The position numbers and the translations under genes were made by a program. The notes under the pieces are model-generated. The model was not told the origin of the DNA. It did not search any database and saw nothing but the letters and a program-made list of their open reading frames with translations. A DNA stretch of 64,000 nt from Zhongshania aliphaticivorans (lineage in GTDB: Bacteria; Pseudomonadota; Gammaproteobacteria; Pseudomonadales; Spongiibacteraceae): contig NZ_CP014544.1 in assembly GCF_001586255.1 (NCBI RefSeq), positions 961,501 to 1,025,500 of the forward strand, written 5' to 3'. Positions 28,659 to 40,969 of this stretch are shown here, piece after piece (positions within the stretch are counted from its first letter, which is position 1; each line of letters starts with the position of its first letter).

Positions 28659-31600
28659 ATGAGTACAGGCCTGTACAGACCTGATGATGTGCGCGATAAC
28701 TGTGGCTTTGGCCTGATTGCCCATATGCAGGGCACCGCCAGTCACAAATTATTGCAGACAGCCATCGAATCACTGACGTGTATGACCCATCGCGGCGGTA
28801 TTGCTGCGGATGGCAAAACCGGTGATGGCTGCGGCCTGCTGCTTAAAAAACCGGATGGTTTTTTGCGCTCCGTAGCTCGTAAAGATTGCGGTACCGAGTT
28901 AACCGCTACTTACGGGGTTGGCCAAATTTTCTTGAGCCGTGATCCTTTGCTGGCTCAAGCGGCCCGTGCTGCGTTTGAAAAGGTGCTGATCAATAATGGT
29001 TTGACGCCGGCTGGGTGGCGTGAAGTGCCCGTTGATTCATCGGTATGCGGCGAAATCGCTCTCGCGAGCCTGCCCCGTATTGAACAAGTGTTTATCAATG
29101 TTGAGGGTATGGACACTCAGCAGCTACGCACGTGTTTGTTTGTGGTGCGTCGTCAAGCCGAGATCGCTACTGCTGATGATCCTGATTTTTATATCAGCAG
29201 CTTATCCAGCGATGTTATCTCTTATAAAGGTCTGGTAATGCCAGTGGATTTGCCGAGGTTTTATCTTGACCTGGCCAACCCTGAGCTAGAAACGGCAATT
29301 TGCGTATTCCACCAGCGCTTTTCAACCAATACTAGCCCGCGCTGGCCTTTGGCGCAGCCGTTCCGCATGTTGGCTCACAATGGTGAGATCAACACCATTG
29401 AAGGTAACCGCAATTGGGCTGAGGCGCGCACGGGTAATTTTAGTAGCCCATTGCTGCCTGATGTGTCTGAGCTAATGCCACTGGTTAACCGCACCGGCTC
29501 CGACTCTTCAAGTCTCGATAATATGCTTGAACTGCTGGTTGCTGGCGGCATGGATTTGTTCCGTGCGGTACGTATGCTAGTACCGCCAGCTTGGCAAAAT
29601 ATCGAGCATATGGATGCTGATTTAAAGGCATTCTACGAATACAACTCCATGCACATGGAGCCTTGGGACGGCCCTGCTGGTTTGGTGCTTACCGACGGCC
29701 GCTACGCCGTGTGTATGCTAGATCGCAATGGCTTGCGTCCGTCACGCTGGGTAATTACCAAAGATGGCTTTATTACCGTGGCCTCGGAAATAGGTACTTA
29801 CGGTTATCAGCCTGACGACGTTGTTGCCAAGGGCCGCGTTGGCCCCGGCCAAATTTTGGTTGTTGACACCGAAACTGGCGAGCTTCTTCATACCGAAGAA
29901 GTCGACAACCGCCTTAAATCGGCGCACCCCTATAAGCAGTGGTTGCGGGAAAACGGCAATCGCCTCCAAGATCAGTTGGGTCAAGGCAACCGTCCAGCAC
30001 TGCCCGAGGGTGATACCCTTGTCGCCTTGCAAAAGTATTTTCAGGTCAGCTTTGAAGAGCGTGAGCAGGTATTGTCTGCTTTGGCCGACAGCGGCAATGA
30101 AGCCGTAGGCTCGATGGGCGACGACACCCCTATGGCGGTGTTGAGTTCTCAGCAACGCTCGCTATATGACTACTTCCGTCAAAAGTTTGCGCAGGTTACC
30201 AATCCGCCAATCGACCCCTTGCGGGAATCGATTGTTATGAGTTTGGAGACGCTGCTCGGCGCCGAGCAAAATGTTTTTGAACAGACTGCTGATCACGCTG
30301 ACCGCTTAATTTTAACCAGCCCGGTATTGTCACCAGATAAATTTGACCGCTTGATGCATGTCGATTCACCGCGCTACCCCTTGGCGCGGATTGAACTGGC
30401 TTATGACCCAGCGTTGACCTCCTTACAAGACGCGGTAACTGCCGTTGCCGAGGCTGCAGAGGCGGCCGTGCGCAGCGGTAAAGTTATTTTGCTGCTCAGT
30501 GACCGTGCGGTAGAGCCAGGTATGCTGGTGGTTCACAGCTTGCTGGCAACGGGTGCGGTACATCACCACCTGATTAAGCAGGGTTTGCGCTGCGATGCCA
30601 ATATTGTGGTTGAGACCGGCAGTGGCCGTGACTCTCATCAAATGGCCTGCTTGTTTGGTTTTGGTGCGACAGCTGTTTACCCCTATATGGCCTTCGCCGT
30701 GATCAGCGACATGCTGGAAAGTGGCGAAATTCTTGGCGACGAGCAAACTGCTCACACCAATTATTGCAAGGGTATTAATAAGGGCCTGCTCAAGATTATG
30801 TCCAAAATGGGCATTTCGACTATTGCGTCTTACCGCGGTGCCCAGCTGTTTGAAGCTATTGGTTTGGCAGATGAAATTGTCGATACCTGCTTTAAAGGCG
30901 TTGCCAGCCGTATCGCTGGTGCCGGATTTGAGCAGTTGCAGCGCGATCAAGAAGCCTTGGCGACCATTGCATGGTTACCACGCAAGCCGTTGGATCAAGG
31001 TGGCTTGCTGAAGTATGTGCACGGCAAGGAATATCACGCGTTTAATCCCGACGTGGTAATGACCTTGCAAGACGCAGTAAAAAGCGGCGATTACGCGGTG
31101 TGGAAGAAGTATTCCAATCTCGTCAATAATCGGCCTATTGCGACATTGCGCGATTTGCTCGGCATTAAGGCAGATGTTAAAGCTATTCCGCTAGATGAAG
31201 TGGAGCCGATTGAAAGTGTGCTGCGCCGTTTTGACTCAGCGGGTATGTCGCTGGGTGCATTAAGCCCTGAAGCACATGAAGCATTAGCAACTGCAATGAA
31301 CCGCTTGGGTGGCCGCTCTAACTCTGGTGAGGGCGGCGAAGACCCCGCGCGCTACGGTACTGAGCGGGTATCTAAAATTAAGCAGGTGGCGTCTGGCCGC
31401 TTTGGTGTTACCCCACACTACTTGGTGAACGCCGAAGTTCTGCAGATAAAGGTGGCCCAGGGTGCTAAGCCCGGTGAAGGTGGCCAGTTGCCTGGCGGTA
31501 AAGTTAACGCCTTGATCGCGCGTCTGCGCTATGCGGTGCCAGGTGTAACCTTGATTTCGCCGCCACCTCATCACGACATTTACTCCATTGAAGATTTGGC

Positions 31601-33107
31601 CCAGCTTATTTTTGACCTTAAACAGGTCAATCCAAGTGCGCTAGTGTCGGTTAAATTGGTATCTGAGCCTGGTGTTGGCACTATTGCCGCGGGTGTGGCG
31701 AAAGCCTATGCCGATTTGATTACCATCTCCGGCTACGATGGTGGTACGGCGGCGAGCCCGATCACCTCGATTCGCTATGCAGGTTCGCCTTGGGAGCTCG
31801 GTTTATCTGAGGCTCAACAAACTCTGCGCGGCAATGGCTTGCGTGGCAAGGTGCGGGTACAGACTGACGGCGGCTTAAAAACCGGCCTCGACGTCGTGAA
31901 GGCGGCCATGCTCGGCGCTGAGAGTTTCGGTTTTGGTACCACGCCGATGGTGGCACTGGGCTGTAAGTACCTGCGTATTTGTCACTTAAATAACTGTGCG
32001 ACCGGTGTTGCAACCCAAGATGAGCGTCTGCGTGACGAGCATTTCATCGGTACTGTGGAAATGGTGATGAATTTCTTCACCTTTATTGCCATGGAAACCC
32101 GTGAGTGGATGGCCAGCATGGGCATTCGCACCATGGCGGAATTGATTGGTCGTACCGATTTAATGGAGCAAAAGCAGGGACAGACCGAGAATCACGGTTT
32201 GCTCGACTTGGCACCGATCTTGTACAAAGATCCTGCGATGGCAGGTCAGCCTGAGTTTTGCGAAGTGGACTTAAACGCCCCCTTCGATAAGGGCGAAAAA
32301 GCCGAGGTCATGGTTGCTGCGGCCCTGCCTGCGATTGAAGCCAAGACCGGCATTACCTTGGATTTTACCGTTACCAACTGTGACCGCTCTATTGGTGCAC
32401 GCCTGTCTGGTGAAATTGCCAAGCGTTACGGCAATCTGGGCATGGATGACGCGCCGGTGACCTTGAATTTGAAAGGAACTGCGGGCCAGAGCTTTGGCGT
32501 ATGGAATGCCGGTGGTTTGAATATGTATTTGGAAGGCGATGCCAACGACTATGTCGGTAAAGGTATGGCTGGCGGCAAATTGGTTATTTACCCGCCCAAG
32601 GGCAGTGTGTTTGCGAGTCAAGATACGTCTATTGTGGGTAATACCTGTTTGTACGGTGCTACTGGCGGTAAATTGTTTGCAGCGGGGACCGCTGGTGAGC
32701 GCTTTGGCGTACGTAACTCGGGCGCCCATGCGGTGGTTGAGGGTGCCGGCGATCACTGTTGTGAGTATATGACTGGTGGTAATGTGACCGTATTAGGGCC
32801 AACCGGCGTCAATTTTGGTGCAGGCATGACGGGCGGTTTCGCCTATGTGCTCGATGAAGCCAACCGCTTCGTTGACCGCTATAACAGTGAGTTAGTTGAA
32901 ATGTGTCGGATTACCTCTGAGTCTATGGAGGCCTATCGGGCGCATCTGCGCGGCAATATTCAAGAGTTTGTGACTGAAACCGGATCGGCGTGGGGACAGC
33001 ATATACTTGATAATTTTGACGACTACATCGGTAAGTTCTGGATGATTAAGCCCAAGGCGGCGAGCCTCAGCCGTTTGCTTGACTCCACCAGAAGACGTCC
33101 GGAATAA
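28659..33107 (+). CDS. gltB: Glutamate synthase (NADPH) large subunit
   Basis: 1482 residues. The class II glutamine amidotransferase domain follows a short propeptide; the nucleophile is Cys15 in [11 protein letters not shown]. The central domain and the FMN-binding synthase domain follow ([15 protein letters not shown]; [3Fe-4S] cysteines in [12 protein letters not shown]). The C-terminal glycine-rich beta-helix shows repeated [11 protein letters not shown]-type motifs. It makes two glutamates from glutamine and 2-oxoglutarate with GltD. Confidence 0.98.
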   Translation: MSTGLYRPDDVRDNCGFGLIAHMQGTASHKLLQTAIESLTCMTHRGGIAADGKTGDGCGLLLKKPDGFLRSVARKDCGTELTATYGVGQIFLSRDPLLAQAARAAFEKVLINNGLTPAGWREVPVDSSVCGEIALASLPRIEQVFINVEGMDTQQLRTCLFVVRRQAEIATADDPDFYISSLSSDVISYKGLVMPVDLPRFYLDLANPELETAICVFHQRFSTNTSPRWPLAQPFRMLAHNGEINTIEGNRNWAEARTGNFSSPLLPDVSELMPLVNRTGSDSSSLDNMLELLVAGGMDLFRAVRMLVPPAWQNIEHMDADLKAFYEYNSMHMEPWDGPAGLVLTDGRYAVCMLDRNGLRPSRWVITKDGFITVASEIGTYGYQPDDVVAKGRVGPGQILVVDTETGELLHTEEVDNRLKSAHPYKQWLRENGNRLQDQLGQGNRPALPEGDTLVALQKYFQVSFEEREQVLSALADSGNEAVGSMGDDTPMAVLSSQQRSLYDYFRQKFAQVTNPPIDPLRESIVMSLETLLGAEQNVFEQTADHADRLILTSPVLSPDKFDRLMHVDSPRYPLARIELAYDPALTSLQDAVTAVAEAAEAAVRSGKVILLLSDRAVEPGMLVVHSLLATGAVHHHLIKQGLRCDANIVVETGSGRDSHQMACLFGFGATAVYPYMAFAVISDMLESGEILGDEQTAHTNYCKGINKGLLKIMSKMGISTIASYRGAQLFEAIGLADEIVDTCFKGVASRIAGAGFEQLQRDQEALATIAWLPRKPLDQGGLLKYVHGKEYHAFNPDVVMTLQDAVKSGDYAVWKKYSNLVNNRPIATLRDLLGIKADVKAIPLDEVEPIESVLRRFDSAGMSLGALSPEAHEALATAMNRLGGRSNSGEGGEDPARYGTERVSKIKQVASGRFGVTPHYLVNAEVLQIKVAQGAKPGEGGQLPGGKVNALIARLRYAVPGVTLISPPPHHDIYSIEDLAQLIFDLKQVNPSALVSVKLVSEPGVGTIAAGVAKAYADLITISGYDGGTAASPITSIRYAGSPWELGLSEAQQTLRGNGLRGKVRVQTDGGLKTGLDVVKAAMLGAESFGFGTTPMVALGCKYLRICHLNNCATGVATQDERLRDEHFIGTVEMVMNFFTFIAMETREWMASMGIRTMAELIGRTDLMEQKQGQTENHGLLDLAPILYKDPAMAGQPEFCEVDLNAPFDKGEKAEVMVAAALPAIEAKTGITLDFTVTNCDRSIGARLSGEIAKRYGNLGMDDAPVTLNLKGTAGQSFGVWNAGGLNMYLEGDANDYVGKGMAGGKLVIYPPKGSVFASQDTSIVGNTCLYGATGGKLFAAGTAGERFGVRNSGAHAVVEGAGDHCCEYMTGGNVTVLGPTGVNFGAGMTGGFAYVLDEANRFVDRYNSELVEMCRITSESMEAYRAHLRGNIQEFVTETGSAWGQHILDNFDDYIGKFWMIKPKAASLSRLLDSTRRRPE

Positions 33108-33126
33108 GCTAGCCGAGTAGCGATGA

Positions 33127-34615
<1,489 letters not shown>

Positions 34616-34627
34616 TAAAGGTTTATT

Positions 34628-35695
34628 ATGACTGAACTTAAAAACGATACCTTCCTGCGCGCCCTCCAGCGCGAGCCGGTAGAATACACGCCAGTATGGA
34701 TGATGCGCCAAGCTGGCCGTTATCTACCCGAATACCGCGCTACTCGTGGCAAGGCCGGCGATTTTATGTCGTTGTGTATGAACCCTGAGCTGGCCTGCGA
34801 AGTAACTTTACAGCCGCTAGAGCGCTATCCCTTAGACGCCGCCATCCTGTTTTCAGATATTTTGACTATTCCCGATGCCATGGGTTTGGGCTTGTATTTT
34901 GAAACCGGTGAAGGCCCGCGTTTTAAGAAAACCGTGCGGACGATGGCGGATGTTGAAGCGCTTCCCGTTGTCGATGGTGAGAATGACCTCACTTACGTCT
35001 GCGATGCGGTGCGTACTATCCGCCGAGAGTTAAATGGCAGGGTGCCTTTGATTGGTTTTTCTGGCAGCCCGTGGACCTTGGCTACTTATATGGTTGAGGG
35101 CGGTGGCTCAAAAGACCATGCCCGCTGCAAGGCCTTGGCTTTTGACCAGCCTGAGCTTATGCACGCGCTACTCGATAAATTGGCCCAAAGTGTCACTGCG
35201 TATTTGAATGATCAAATTCGCGCGGGCGCCCAAGCGGTACAAATTTTTGATACCTGGGGCGGGGCACTGAGCCATAACGCCTATCAGGAATTCAGCCTGC
35301 GTTATATGCAGCGTATCGTTGACGGCCTGATTAAAGAAAATGACGGTCGCAAAGTACCGGTTATTTTGTTCACCAAAAATGGTGGCCAGTGGTTAGAGCT
35401 AATGGCCGCCACCGGTGCCTCGGCACTGGGTTTGGATTGGACTACAGATATTGGCGCGGCAAGAGCTCGGGTCGGCGATAAAGTTGCCCTGCAGGGCAAT
35501 ATGGACCCGTCGATGTTGCGGGCGTCACCCGCGCGAATTCGCGAAGAAGTGGCGACAATTTTAGCGCGCTACGGCACTGCTCCGGGCCATATCTTTAATT
35601 TGGGCCACGGTATTACCCCTGAAGTTGACCCTGCCCATGCCGGCGCATTCATTGAATGTGTTCGGGAGCTGTCGGCGCCGTATCACAGCAAATAG
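34628..35695 (+). CDS. hemE: Uroporphyrinogen decarboxylase
   Basis: A 355-residue enzyme that removes four acetate carboxyls from uroporphyrinogen III in haem synthesis. The signature [16 protein letters not shown] near the N terminus holds the substrate-binding Arg residues; the [12 protein letters not shown] and [16 protein letters not shown] motifs are also present. AAAGG lies just upstream. A strong terminator follows. Confidence 0.98.
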   Translation: MTELKNDTFLRALQREPVEYTPVWMMRQAGRYLPEYRATRGKAGDFMSLCMNPELACEVTLQPLERYPLDAAILFSDILTIPDAMGLGLYFETGEGPRFKKTVRTMADVEALPVVDGENDLTYVCDAVRTIRRELNGRVPLIGFSGSPWTLATYMVEGGGSKDHARCKALAFDQPELMHALLDKLAQSVTAYLNDQIRAGAQAVQIFDTWGGALSHNAYQEFSLRYMQRIVDGLIKENDGRKVPVILFTKNGGQWLELMAATGASALGLDWTTDIGAARARVGDKVALQGNMDPSMLRASPARIREEVATILARYGTAPGHIFNLGHGITPEVDPAHAGAFIECVRELSAPYHSK

Positions 35696-35712
35696 CAGAT
35701 TAGTTAAAGTGC

Positions 35713-35740
35713 AAAAAAGGCGGGTTTTCCCGCCTTTTTT
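35713..35740. terminator. Bidirectional rho-independent terminator
   Basis: A perfect 12-bp stem AAAAAAGGCGGG/CCCGCCTTTTTT with a TTTT loop, between convergent hemE and the next minus-strand gene. The A/T arms give a U-run in both directions. Confidence 0.92.
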
Positions 35741-35773
35741 GTGCCTCCAATAAAGATATTAGTTGCCTGATTG

Positions 35774-36331
35774 TTAAGGCATAACCTCCACAAAATGTTT
35801 CCATTTGTTTTGTAGACTGATAAACCATTGCGGAGCGCCATTACCTGTACCGGAAAATTCGAGTTCGGGGTAATGGGCGGTTACGCGATTGAGAATACCG
35901 TGGTCCTTTTCATTAATATCGATCAGTAATAAATGGCGTCCACTCGCCAAAGCTTGCTGAAAGCGTTTGAACTCGTGGTGGGGCTCTTGAATGCCAAATA
36001 GTCCACCTTCCCACGTAAAGAAACCTAGCACGACGATGGCGAGGAAAATAAAAGGCGTCCAGCCTGCTGCAGTTTCGGTTGCGCCGGAGTAGTGGCCGAC
36101 CGCGAGTACAACCGCAGAAGCGGCTGCGCCGATCAATGCGCCGCGCTCCATTGAGTGGACAACATCTTTGCGTAATACCGCTTCAACATCGTTGAGCTTG
36201 CGTATGGTTACGCCGCGATCATCATTGCTTAATACATGAATTTGCGGGGTGGAAATACCGTTTGCTTCGAGGTCGTGTTCAACAGCTTCGAGTTTGTCGA
36301 GATTATCAGCCAGAAAAAAATAGCGTTTCAT
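35774..36331 (-). CDS. Conserved hypothetical membrane-associated protein
   Basis: 185 residues, function not recognised. The first ~65 look like a small soluble alpha/beta domain (KRYFFLADNLDKLEAVEHDLE...IHVLSNDDRGV). Two membrane helices follow (about 75-93 and 101-118), then a C-terminal soluble domain ending in WKHFVEVMP. The middle has a Gly/Ala-rich turn (GALIGAAASAVV) reminiscent of DUF1269-like or glycine-zipper proteins. It stands alone between two terminating neighbours. Confidence 0.7.
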   Translation of the reverse strand: MKRYFFLADNLDKLEAVEHDLEANGISTPQIHVLSNDDRGVTIRKLNDVEAVLRKDVVHSMERGALIGAAASAVVLAVGHYSGATETAAGWTPFIFLAIVVLGFFTWEGGLFGIQEPHHEFKRFQQALASGRHLLLIDINEKDHGILNRVTAHYPELEFSGTGNGAPQWFISLQNKWKHFVEVMP

Positions 36332-36535
36332 ATTATGCTCCTAACCGTAGCTAGCGTATGCAGTAGCGCTGGTCTTAAGAGAATGCGGCCATTGCTGCTA
36401 CAATCGTCTGCTTTAGTCTAGCAGTGTCAGGGCGGCCTGCCCCGCGCTAAATAGCGCTTTATTATTGTATTTTTGTCTAAGCCGAGGCGCTGTGATTTCC
36501 TATAAATCTATTGCTGGGGCAGTTTTGGGAGTGAG

Positions 36536-37108
36536 ATGGGCGTGATGAGTTTGGTAAATGACGATAAAAAAGTGGTGGAAGCTGAAATTCGCCGTTGGCT
36601 TGAGCAAGTGGTTGTCGATTTGGGGCTTTGTCCCTTTGCCGCTAAGCCTCTTCAGGATGAGCGGGTTAGTATCGACGTTAGTTTGGCACAAAACCCTGAA
36701 GATTTAGCCTCTGACCTGCACCTCGCGCTGTGTCGGTTAGAAGAGACCCCAGTGGCGACCTTGGAAACGAGTCTTTTGGTGGTGCCCAATATGTTGGGCG
36801 ATTTCTACGACTACAACGACTTCTTGGATATTGCTGATGCCATCTTATTGGAAGGCGATTGGGAGGGTGAAATTCAAATTGCGAGTTTCCATCCCCAGTA
36901 TCAGTTTGCTGGAACGAATAAAAACGACGCTGAAAACTTCACCAATCGGGCCCCGTACCCCATATTTCATTTATTGCGCGAGGCGAGTTTAGAGGCAGTA
37001 TTGGCGGCCTACCCCAATCCAGATGCTATTCCTGAGCGAAATATTGAGCTGTTTCAGGGTATGGATAAAGCGGCTATTAAAGCGTTATTTCCTTACTGTT
37101 TCCGTTAG
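36536..37108 (+). CDS. DUF1415 family protein
   Basis: A 190-residue soluble protein matching the DUF1415 pattern: an early RWLEQVVVDLGLCPFAAKP, then SLLVVPNMLGDFYDYNDFLD, IQIASFHPQYQFAGT and NRAPYPIFHLLRE. The conserved Cys, His and aromatic residues suggest an enzyme, but no activity is established. GGAG lies about 5 nt before ATG 36536; ATG 36545 is a second possibility. It is convergent with the next gene, 4 nt apart. Confidence 0.85.
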   Translation: MGVMSLVNDDKKVVEAEIRRWLEQVVVDLGLCPFAAKPLQDERVSIDVSLAQNPEDLASDLHLALCRLEETPVATLETSLLVVPNMLGDFYDYNDFLDIADAILLEGDWEGEIQIASFHPQYQFAGTNKNDAENFTNRAPYPIFHLLREASLEAVLAAYPNPDAIPERNIELFQGMDKAAIKALFPYCFR

Positions 37109-37112
37109 TGTT

Positions 37113-37667
37113 TCATTGCTTGCTCGGCGGGAACTGGTTCAGGATCTCGGCAACGGCTTCTTCTATCATCGCAGTATTGGCTTTGGGGTCGCTATTATGA
37201 AGCTCCACGACCAGAGATCCTCGCCAACTTAGCTTCATGTCAGCAGGATTTATAAAGTCAATTATGATTTGTACATTGCGATTGACGGTGTCCTTGCCTA
37301 GGGGCACGCCGACCGAGCTGCTCATACCGAAATTGCCGCCAAAGCTGCCGATTCCTAAGCCAAGTCGCGGGCTGCGGTCGATGGTGTCGGCGGCTTCTGC
37401 CAAATAGTACTTAACAATAAAGTCGGCCGCTTGCGGAGCCGGAGCTTTGAGGTATGCGCGATTGCTTAGCTGGGTTTGCAGCGCTGCTTTAACATTGTCG
37501 ATAATAAAGGGCGAAATGTTCTTATCTGCGCCACTACTCTCTGACCAGAGGTAGTGTTGGTAGCGACTGAAATCAATATTGGGATTGTAATCGCTCACGA
37601 CATTGGTCGTGCTGCAGGCACTTAGCAGCATCGCTACGATAAGAATAAATAGTTTACTGGTTTTCAT
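37113..37667 (-). CDS. DUF4136-type lipoprotein
   Basis: A 184-residue lipoprotein. The signal peptide MKTSKLFILIVAMLLSAC has a lipobox at Cys18. The mature part has VVSDYNPNIDFSRYQHYLW and an end with EAVAEILNQFPP, as in DUF4136 proteins. The start at 37667 (AAGGAC upstream) is preferred to the in-frame Met at 37688, which would add residues before the signal. It follows tag by 11 nt and is probably co-transcribed. Role unknown. Confidence 0.8.
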   Translation of the reverse strand: MKTSKLFILIVAMLLSACSTTNVVSDYNPNIDFSRYQHYLWSESSGADKNISPFIIDNVKAALQTQLSNRAYLKAPAPQAADFIVKYYLAEAADTIDRSPRLGLGIGSFGGNFGMSSSVGVPLGKDTVNRNVQIIIDFINPADMKLSWRGSLVVELHNSDPKANTAMIEEAVAEILNQFPPSKQ

Positions 37668-37678
37668 ATAAGCCGTCC

Positions 37679-38275
37679 TTATAACCAATGTGGTCGAAAA
37701 TTATTGCCTAATTCAGCGCACGCCGCGTGTCTGGGGCAGCTAAGCAGATGATCATTAACAAAGCCCAAGGCCTGTAAATTGGCATAACAAATGGTGCTGC
37801 CAAAAAAACGAAATCCGCGTTTTTTTAGATCTTTACTAATGTGATCTGATTGGGTGCTGGTAGCGGGTACGTCGGACAAACTGCGCCAGTGATTTTGCAG
37901 TGGGGTGTCATCGAAGTAGGACCACATATAGCGAGCAAAGCTGCCGTATTCCTTTTGAATGTCTAAAAACAGGCGGGCGTTGCTAATGGCGCTTTCTATT
38001 TTTAAACGGTTGCGCACAATTGCAGGGTTGGCCTTTAAAACCTCGACCATGTCGGCGTCAAATTTGGCGACTTTACGGGGATTGAAATTGGCAAATGCTT
38101 TTCGATAGCCTTCGCGCTTGCGTAGTATGGTGAGCCAACTGAGACCGGCTTGCGCAGATTCCAAAATAAGAAACTCAAAATGTTTGGCGTCGTCGTCACT
38201 GGGTACGCCCCACTCCGTATTATGGTAGCGAATATATTGCGGGTCACTGAGACACCAGCCACAAAGCTCAGACAC
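37679..38275 (-). CDS. tag: DNA-3-methyladenine glycosylase I
   Basis: A 198-residue helix-hairpin-helix glycosylase that excises 3-methyladenine. The N-terminal CGWCLSDPQYIRYHNTEWGVP holds zinc-ligand Cys and His; the FEFLILESAQAGLSWLTIL and KKRGFRFFGSTICYANLQA segments and the late CPRH zinc motif are present. Length is close to the E. coli enzyme. Confidence 0.95.
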   Translation of the reverse strand: MSELCGWCLSDPQYIRYHNTEWGVPSDDDAKHFEFLILESAQAGLSWLTILRKREGYRKAFANFNPRKVAKFDADMVEVLKANPAIVRNRLKIESAISNARLFLDIQKEYGSFARYMWSYFDDTPLQNHWRSLSDVPATSTQSDHISKDLKKRGFRFFGSTICYANLQALGFVNDHLLSCPRHAACAELGNNFRPHWL

Positions 38276-38385
38276 AAGGCATACTCCTTTTCTTTATTCT
38301 TGCAGATTACACCATTCACAGCGCTGGCGGCTATGCCATAATGACGGGCATTCTTTCCTAATACGCTAATTCAACAGGGAGTTTT

Positions 38386-39180
38386 ATGAAGATGATTAAG
38401 CCAGTTTTGGCCTTGTTATTGGCGGCAACTGTGGTGGCTTGTGCGGAGTCACCTACTGGGCGCCGTCAAATGCTTTTGTTTTCAGATGGTGAAATGTCGC
38501 AGATGGGCGGCACAGCGTTTGAAGAAATGAAAAAGAAAATGACCATCAATAAGGACGGCGCGACGAATCGCTATGTTAGTTGTGTTGCTGATGCGATTAC
38601 CGCCAGCCTACCCTCGGAGTGGCGGGGCAGTTGGGAGGTTGTGGTATTTCAGGAAGCCTCAGCTAACGCCTTTGCATTACCGGGTAAAAAAATTGGTGTT
38701 CATACCGGTATATTCTCTGTGGCGAAAAATGCTGATCAGCTCGCGACGGTAATTGGTCATGAAGTGGGCCATGTCTTGGCGCATCACAGTGCCGAGCGGA
38801 TGTCGGTGCAAAGTGTCGCCGGTACGGGTACCCAGTTAGTGGGGGTGTTATTGGGTGAAGGGGCAGGTAAAGAGACTGTGATGGGCTTGCTTGGCTTGGG
38901 TACGCAATATGGGGTTGTGCTACCTTACGGTCGGGCTCAAGAGTCAGAAGCCGATTTAGTGGGTTTGGATTTAATGGCGAAGTCGGGCTTTAACCCTGAG
39001 GCGAGTATTAGTCTGTGGCAAAACATGAGTGCAGCCAGTGGCGGTCAGCCGCCTGAGTTTATGTCGACCCACCCCTCCCACGCGTCGCGGATTAAAGATT
39101 TGCAAAGGCAGTTAGCGACAGCAACCCCCCTCTACCAGCAGGCGCAGGCCAGAGGTATTAAGCCGGTGTGTAAGCGCTAA
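38386..39180 (+). CDS. M48 family zinc metalloprotease lipoprotein
   Basis: 264 residues. The signal peptide ends in lipobox VVAC (Cys19). The M48 peptidase domain has HEVGH (125-129) as zinc ligands and catalytic Glu, with the third ligand in ESEAD (186-190). The family includes LoiP/YcaL and BepA, which act in outer-membrane protein quality control. There is no TPR region, so it is of the short LoiP/YcaL kind. GGGAG precedes the ATG. Confidence 0.9.
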   Translation: MKMIKPVLALLLAATVVACAESPTGRRQMLLFSDGEMSQMGGTAFEEMKKKMTINKDGATNRYVSCVADAITASLPSEWRGSWEVVVFQEASANAFALPGKKIGVHTGIFSVAKNADQLATVIGHEVGHVLAHHSAERMSVQSVAGTGTQLVGVLLGEGAGKETVMGLLGLGTQYGVVLPYGRAQESEADLVGLDLMAKSGFNPEASISLWQNMSAASGGQPPEFMSTHPSHASRIKDLQRQLATATPLYQQAQARGIKPVCKR

Positions 39181-39206
39181 ACAGAGAGGTAAGAGGAAAG
39201 GGTAAA

Positions 39207-39233
39207 CGCGACGGAAATAACATGCTCGTCGCG
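39207..39233. terminator. Hairpin between convergent M48 protease and cysE
   Basis: CGCGACG (39207-39213) and CGTCGCG (39227-39233) make a perfect 7-bp stem with a 13-nt loop. It has no U-run on either strand, so the terminator role is only suggested by the convergent setting. Confidence 0.35.
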
Positions 39234-39234
39234 C

Positions 39235-40047
39235 TTATTCATCGCAACAGGCGCGGTGATTCATCGATAGCGCGGGCGCCTGACAGTCGGGCTTGCCAAT
39301 AACCTTGGCGGGCACGCCAGCGACCACGGTATGAGGCGGTACATCGCGTAACACCACGCTACCGGCCATTACTTGCGCACCCTCACCAATATGTATATTG
39401 CCCAGTATTTTTGCGCCAGCGCTGAGTAATACGCCATCAGCGACCTTGGGGTGGCGATCACCCTCTTCTTTACCGGTGCCGCCAAGAGTGACCGATTGCA
39501 TAATAGATACATTATTGCCCACGACGGCGGTTTCGCCGATCACAATACCCGTCGCGTGATCCATCAGAATTCCTTGACCGATTCTAGCGGCGGGGTGAAT
39601 GTCGACGCCAAACTCGCAGGAGATTCGGTTCTGGAAATACAGGGCTAGCGATGTCCGGCCCTGTAACCACAGGGCGTGGGCAATGCGATAAGACTGCAGG
39701 GCATGGAAGCCTTTGAAATATAAAAAGGGTATCGACAGACTGCCACATGCCGAGTCGCGCTCAAATACCGCGCAGATATCGGCGCGTATGGCGCCGCCAA
39801 TACTGGGGTCGCTAATAAACGCTTCTTCAATGACCTCTCTTACCAGCAGCGCTGATGCGGCTGGGCTGTCGAGACTGTGTGCCAAGTGAAAGCTAAGCGC
39901 GGTTTCCAGGGTGTCGTGATTGAGGATGGTTGCGTGTAGAAAACTGGCTAGTACTGGCTCGCGCTCGACCTCGCAGGCGGTTTCCTTGCGGATGGTTTGC
40001 CATACAGGATCGAGTTTGTCAGTCTTTTTTGCGGCGTGAATAGTCAT
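39235..40047 (-). CDS. cysE: Serine O-acetyltransferase
   Basis: 270 residues from ATG 40047, about the E. coli CysE length. An in-frame ORF extends to 40212, but that part is unlike the family and overlaps the divergent gene. N-terminal helical domain, then hexapeptide repeats forming a left-handed beta helix (DIHPAARIGQGILMDHATG, SIMQSVTLGGTGK, AKILGNIHIGEGAQV). It makes O-acetylserine for cysteine synthesis. The tail RACCDE has two Cys. Confidence 0.93.
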   Translation of the reverse strand: MTIHAAKKTDKLDPVWQTIRKETACEVEREPVLASFLHATILNHDTLETALSFHLAHSLDSPAASALLVREVIEEAFISDPSIGGAIRADICAVFERDSACGSLSIPFLYFKGFHALQSYRIAHALWLQGRTSLALYFQNRISCEFGVDIHPAARIGQGILMDHATGIVIGETAVVGNNVSIMQSVTLGGTGKEEGDRHPKVADGVLLSAGAKILGNIHIGEGAQVMAGSVVLRDVPPHTVVAGVPAKVIGKPDCQAPALSMNHRACCDE

Positions 40048-40213
40048 GATGAATAGTGTATCGAAATTGTCGCCAAAGTATAGCGCGGCGTGTTGCTCGT
40101 GTAACCTTTGCCCCCCACACTGAGCCACGATCTTCATGTTTTGGTAATTTACAGCCATTGCCCCCACGCAATGGGCTTGCGACACTAGAATGACGTTTTC
40201 CAGTGGACTCATT

Positions 40214-40936
40214 ATGCGGCAGGATCAGCGACCCTATTGGGTTAAAAAGAACTATTTACGCTTTCGCAGTTGGTATACCCAGCATTTTCTAAAGCCCGCC
40301 TGTGATTTTCTGGGCGATTACCCGACCTTTATGAAGCCTTGGTATATCTCGATCTCGGGGCCAAATATTGAAATTGGCCACTGTGCCACGGTAATAGGTG
40401 AGCCGGAAAATCGGGTAAAAATTGGCGTTTGGGGAAATGACGAGCACAGTGGTCGAATTAAAATTGGTGACTATGTGCTGATTAGTCCGGGTACTCGAAT
40501 TTCGGCCGCCAATGAAATCATTATTGGTGACAGCGTCATGATCGCCAATGGTGTATATATCACTGACAGCGATTGGCATCAGATGTACGACCGAGCGAGT
40601 CGCAGTACCGATTTTGCCCCGGTTCATATCGCTAATAATGTGTGGCTGGGTGACCGCAGTACCGTGCTTAAGGGCGTCACCATTGGTGAAAACAGCGTGG
40701 TTGCGGCCTGCGCGGTAGTGAGCCGGGATGTGCCTGCGAATGTTGTGGTAGCCGGTAATCCGGCCGTTGTGGTGAAAGAGCTGGATGTGACTCGACCAAT
40801 GAAAACCCGCGCAGACTATTTTGCTGACCCAGAGGGGCAGGCTAAATTTTTTGATGGTGTCGATAAAATGGTGTTACAAAAAAACGGCTTCTTGCGCTGG
40901 TTGCGAATATTGGTAAAGCCGAGTACTAAGGATTAG
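40214..40936 (+). CDS. Hexapeptide-repeat acyltransferase
   Basis: 240 residues. A long first part (WVKKNYLRFRSWYTQHFLKP) is followed by left-handed beta-helix repeats (VKIGVWGNDEHSGRIKIGD, IIIGDSVMIANGVYI, VTIGENSVVAACAVV) and the typical VVAGNPAVVVKEL end. The YITDSDWH segment holds a likely catalytic His. Similar proteins O-acetylate sugars or lipids; the acceptor is unknown. An in-frame start at 40190 would add 8 residues. Divergent from cysE. Confidence 0.8.
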   Translation: MRQDQRPYWVKKNYLRFRSWYTQHFLKPACDFLGDYPTFMKPWYISISGPNIEIGHCATVIGEPENRVKIGVWGNDEHSGRIKIGDYVLISPGTRISAANEIIIGDSVMIANGVYITDSDWHQMYDRASRSTDFAPVHIANNVWLGDRSTVLKGVTIGENSVVAACAVVSRDVPANVVVAGNPAVVVKELDVTRPMKTRADYFADPEGQAKFFDGVDKMVLQKNGFLRWLRILVKPSTKD

Positions 40937-40969
40937 GGGCGCGCTGCGGATATCCATATGACGCTTAAC

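Noticed and set aside
30423-30950. 175-codon frame antisense to gltB
   Set aside because: Mirror of the conserved glutamate synthase sequence, no independent support.
40048-40212. N-terminal extension of cysE
   Set aside because: Not like the family, and it overlaps the start of the divergent acyltransferase; ATG 40047 gives the normal length.
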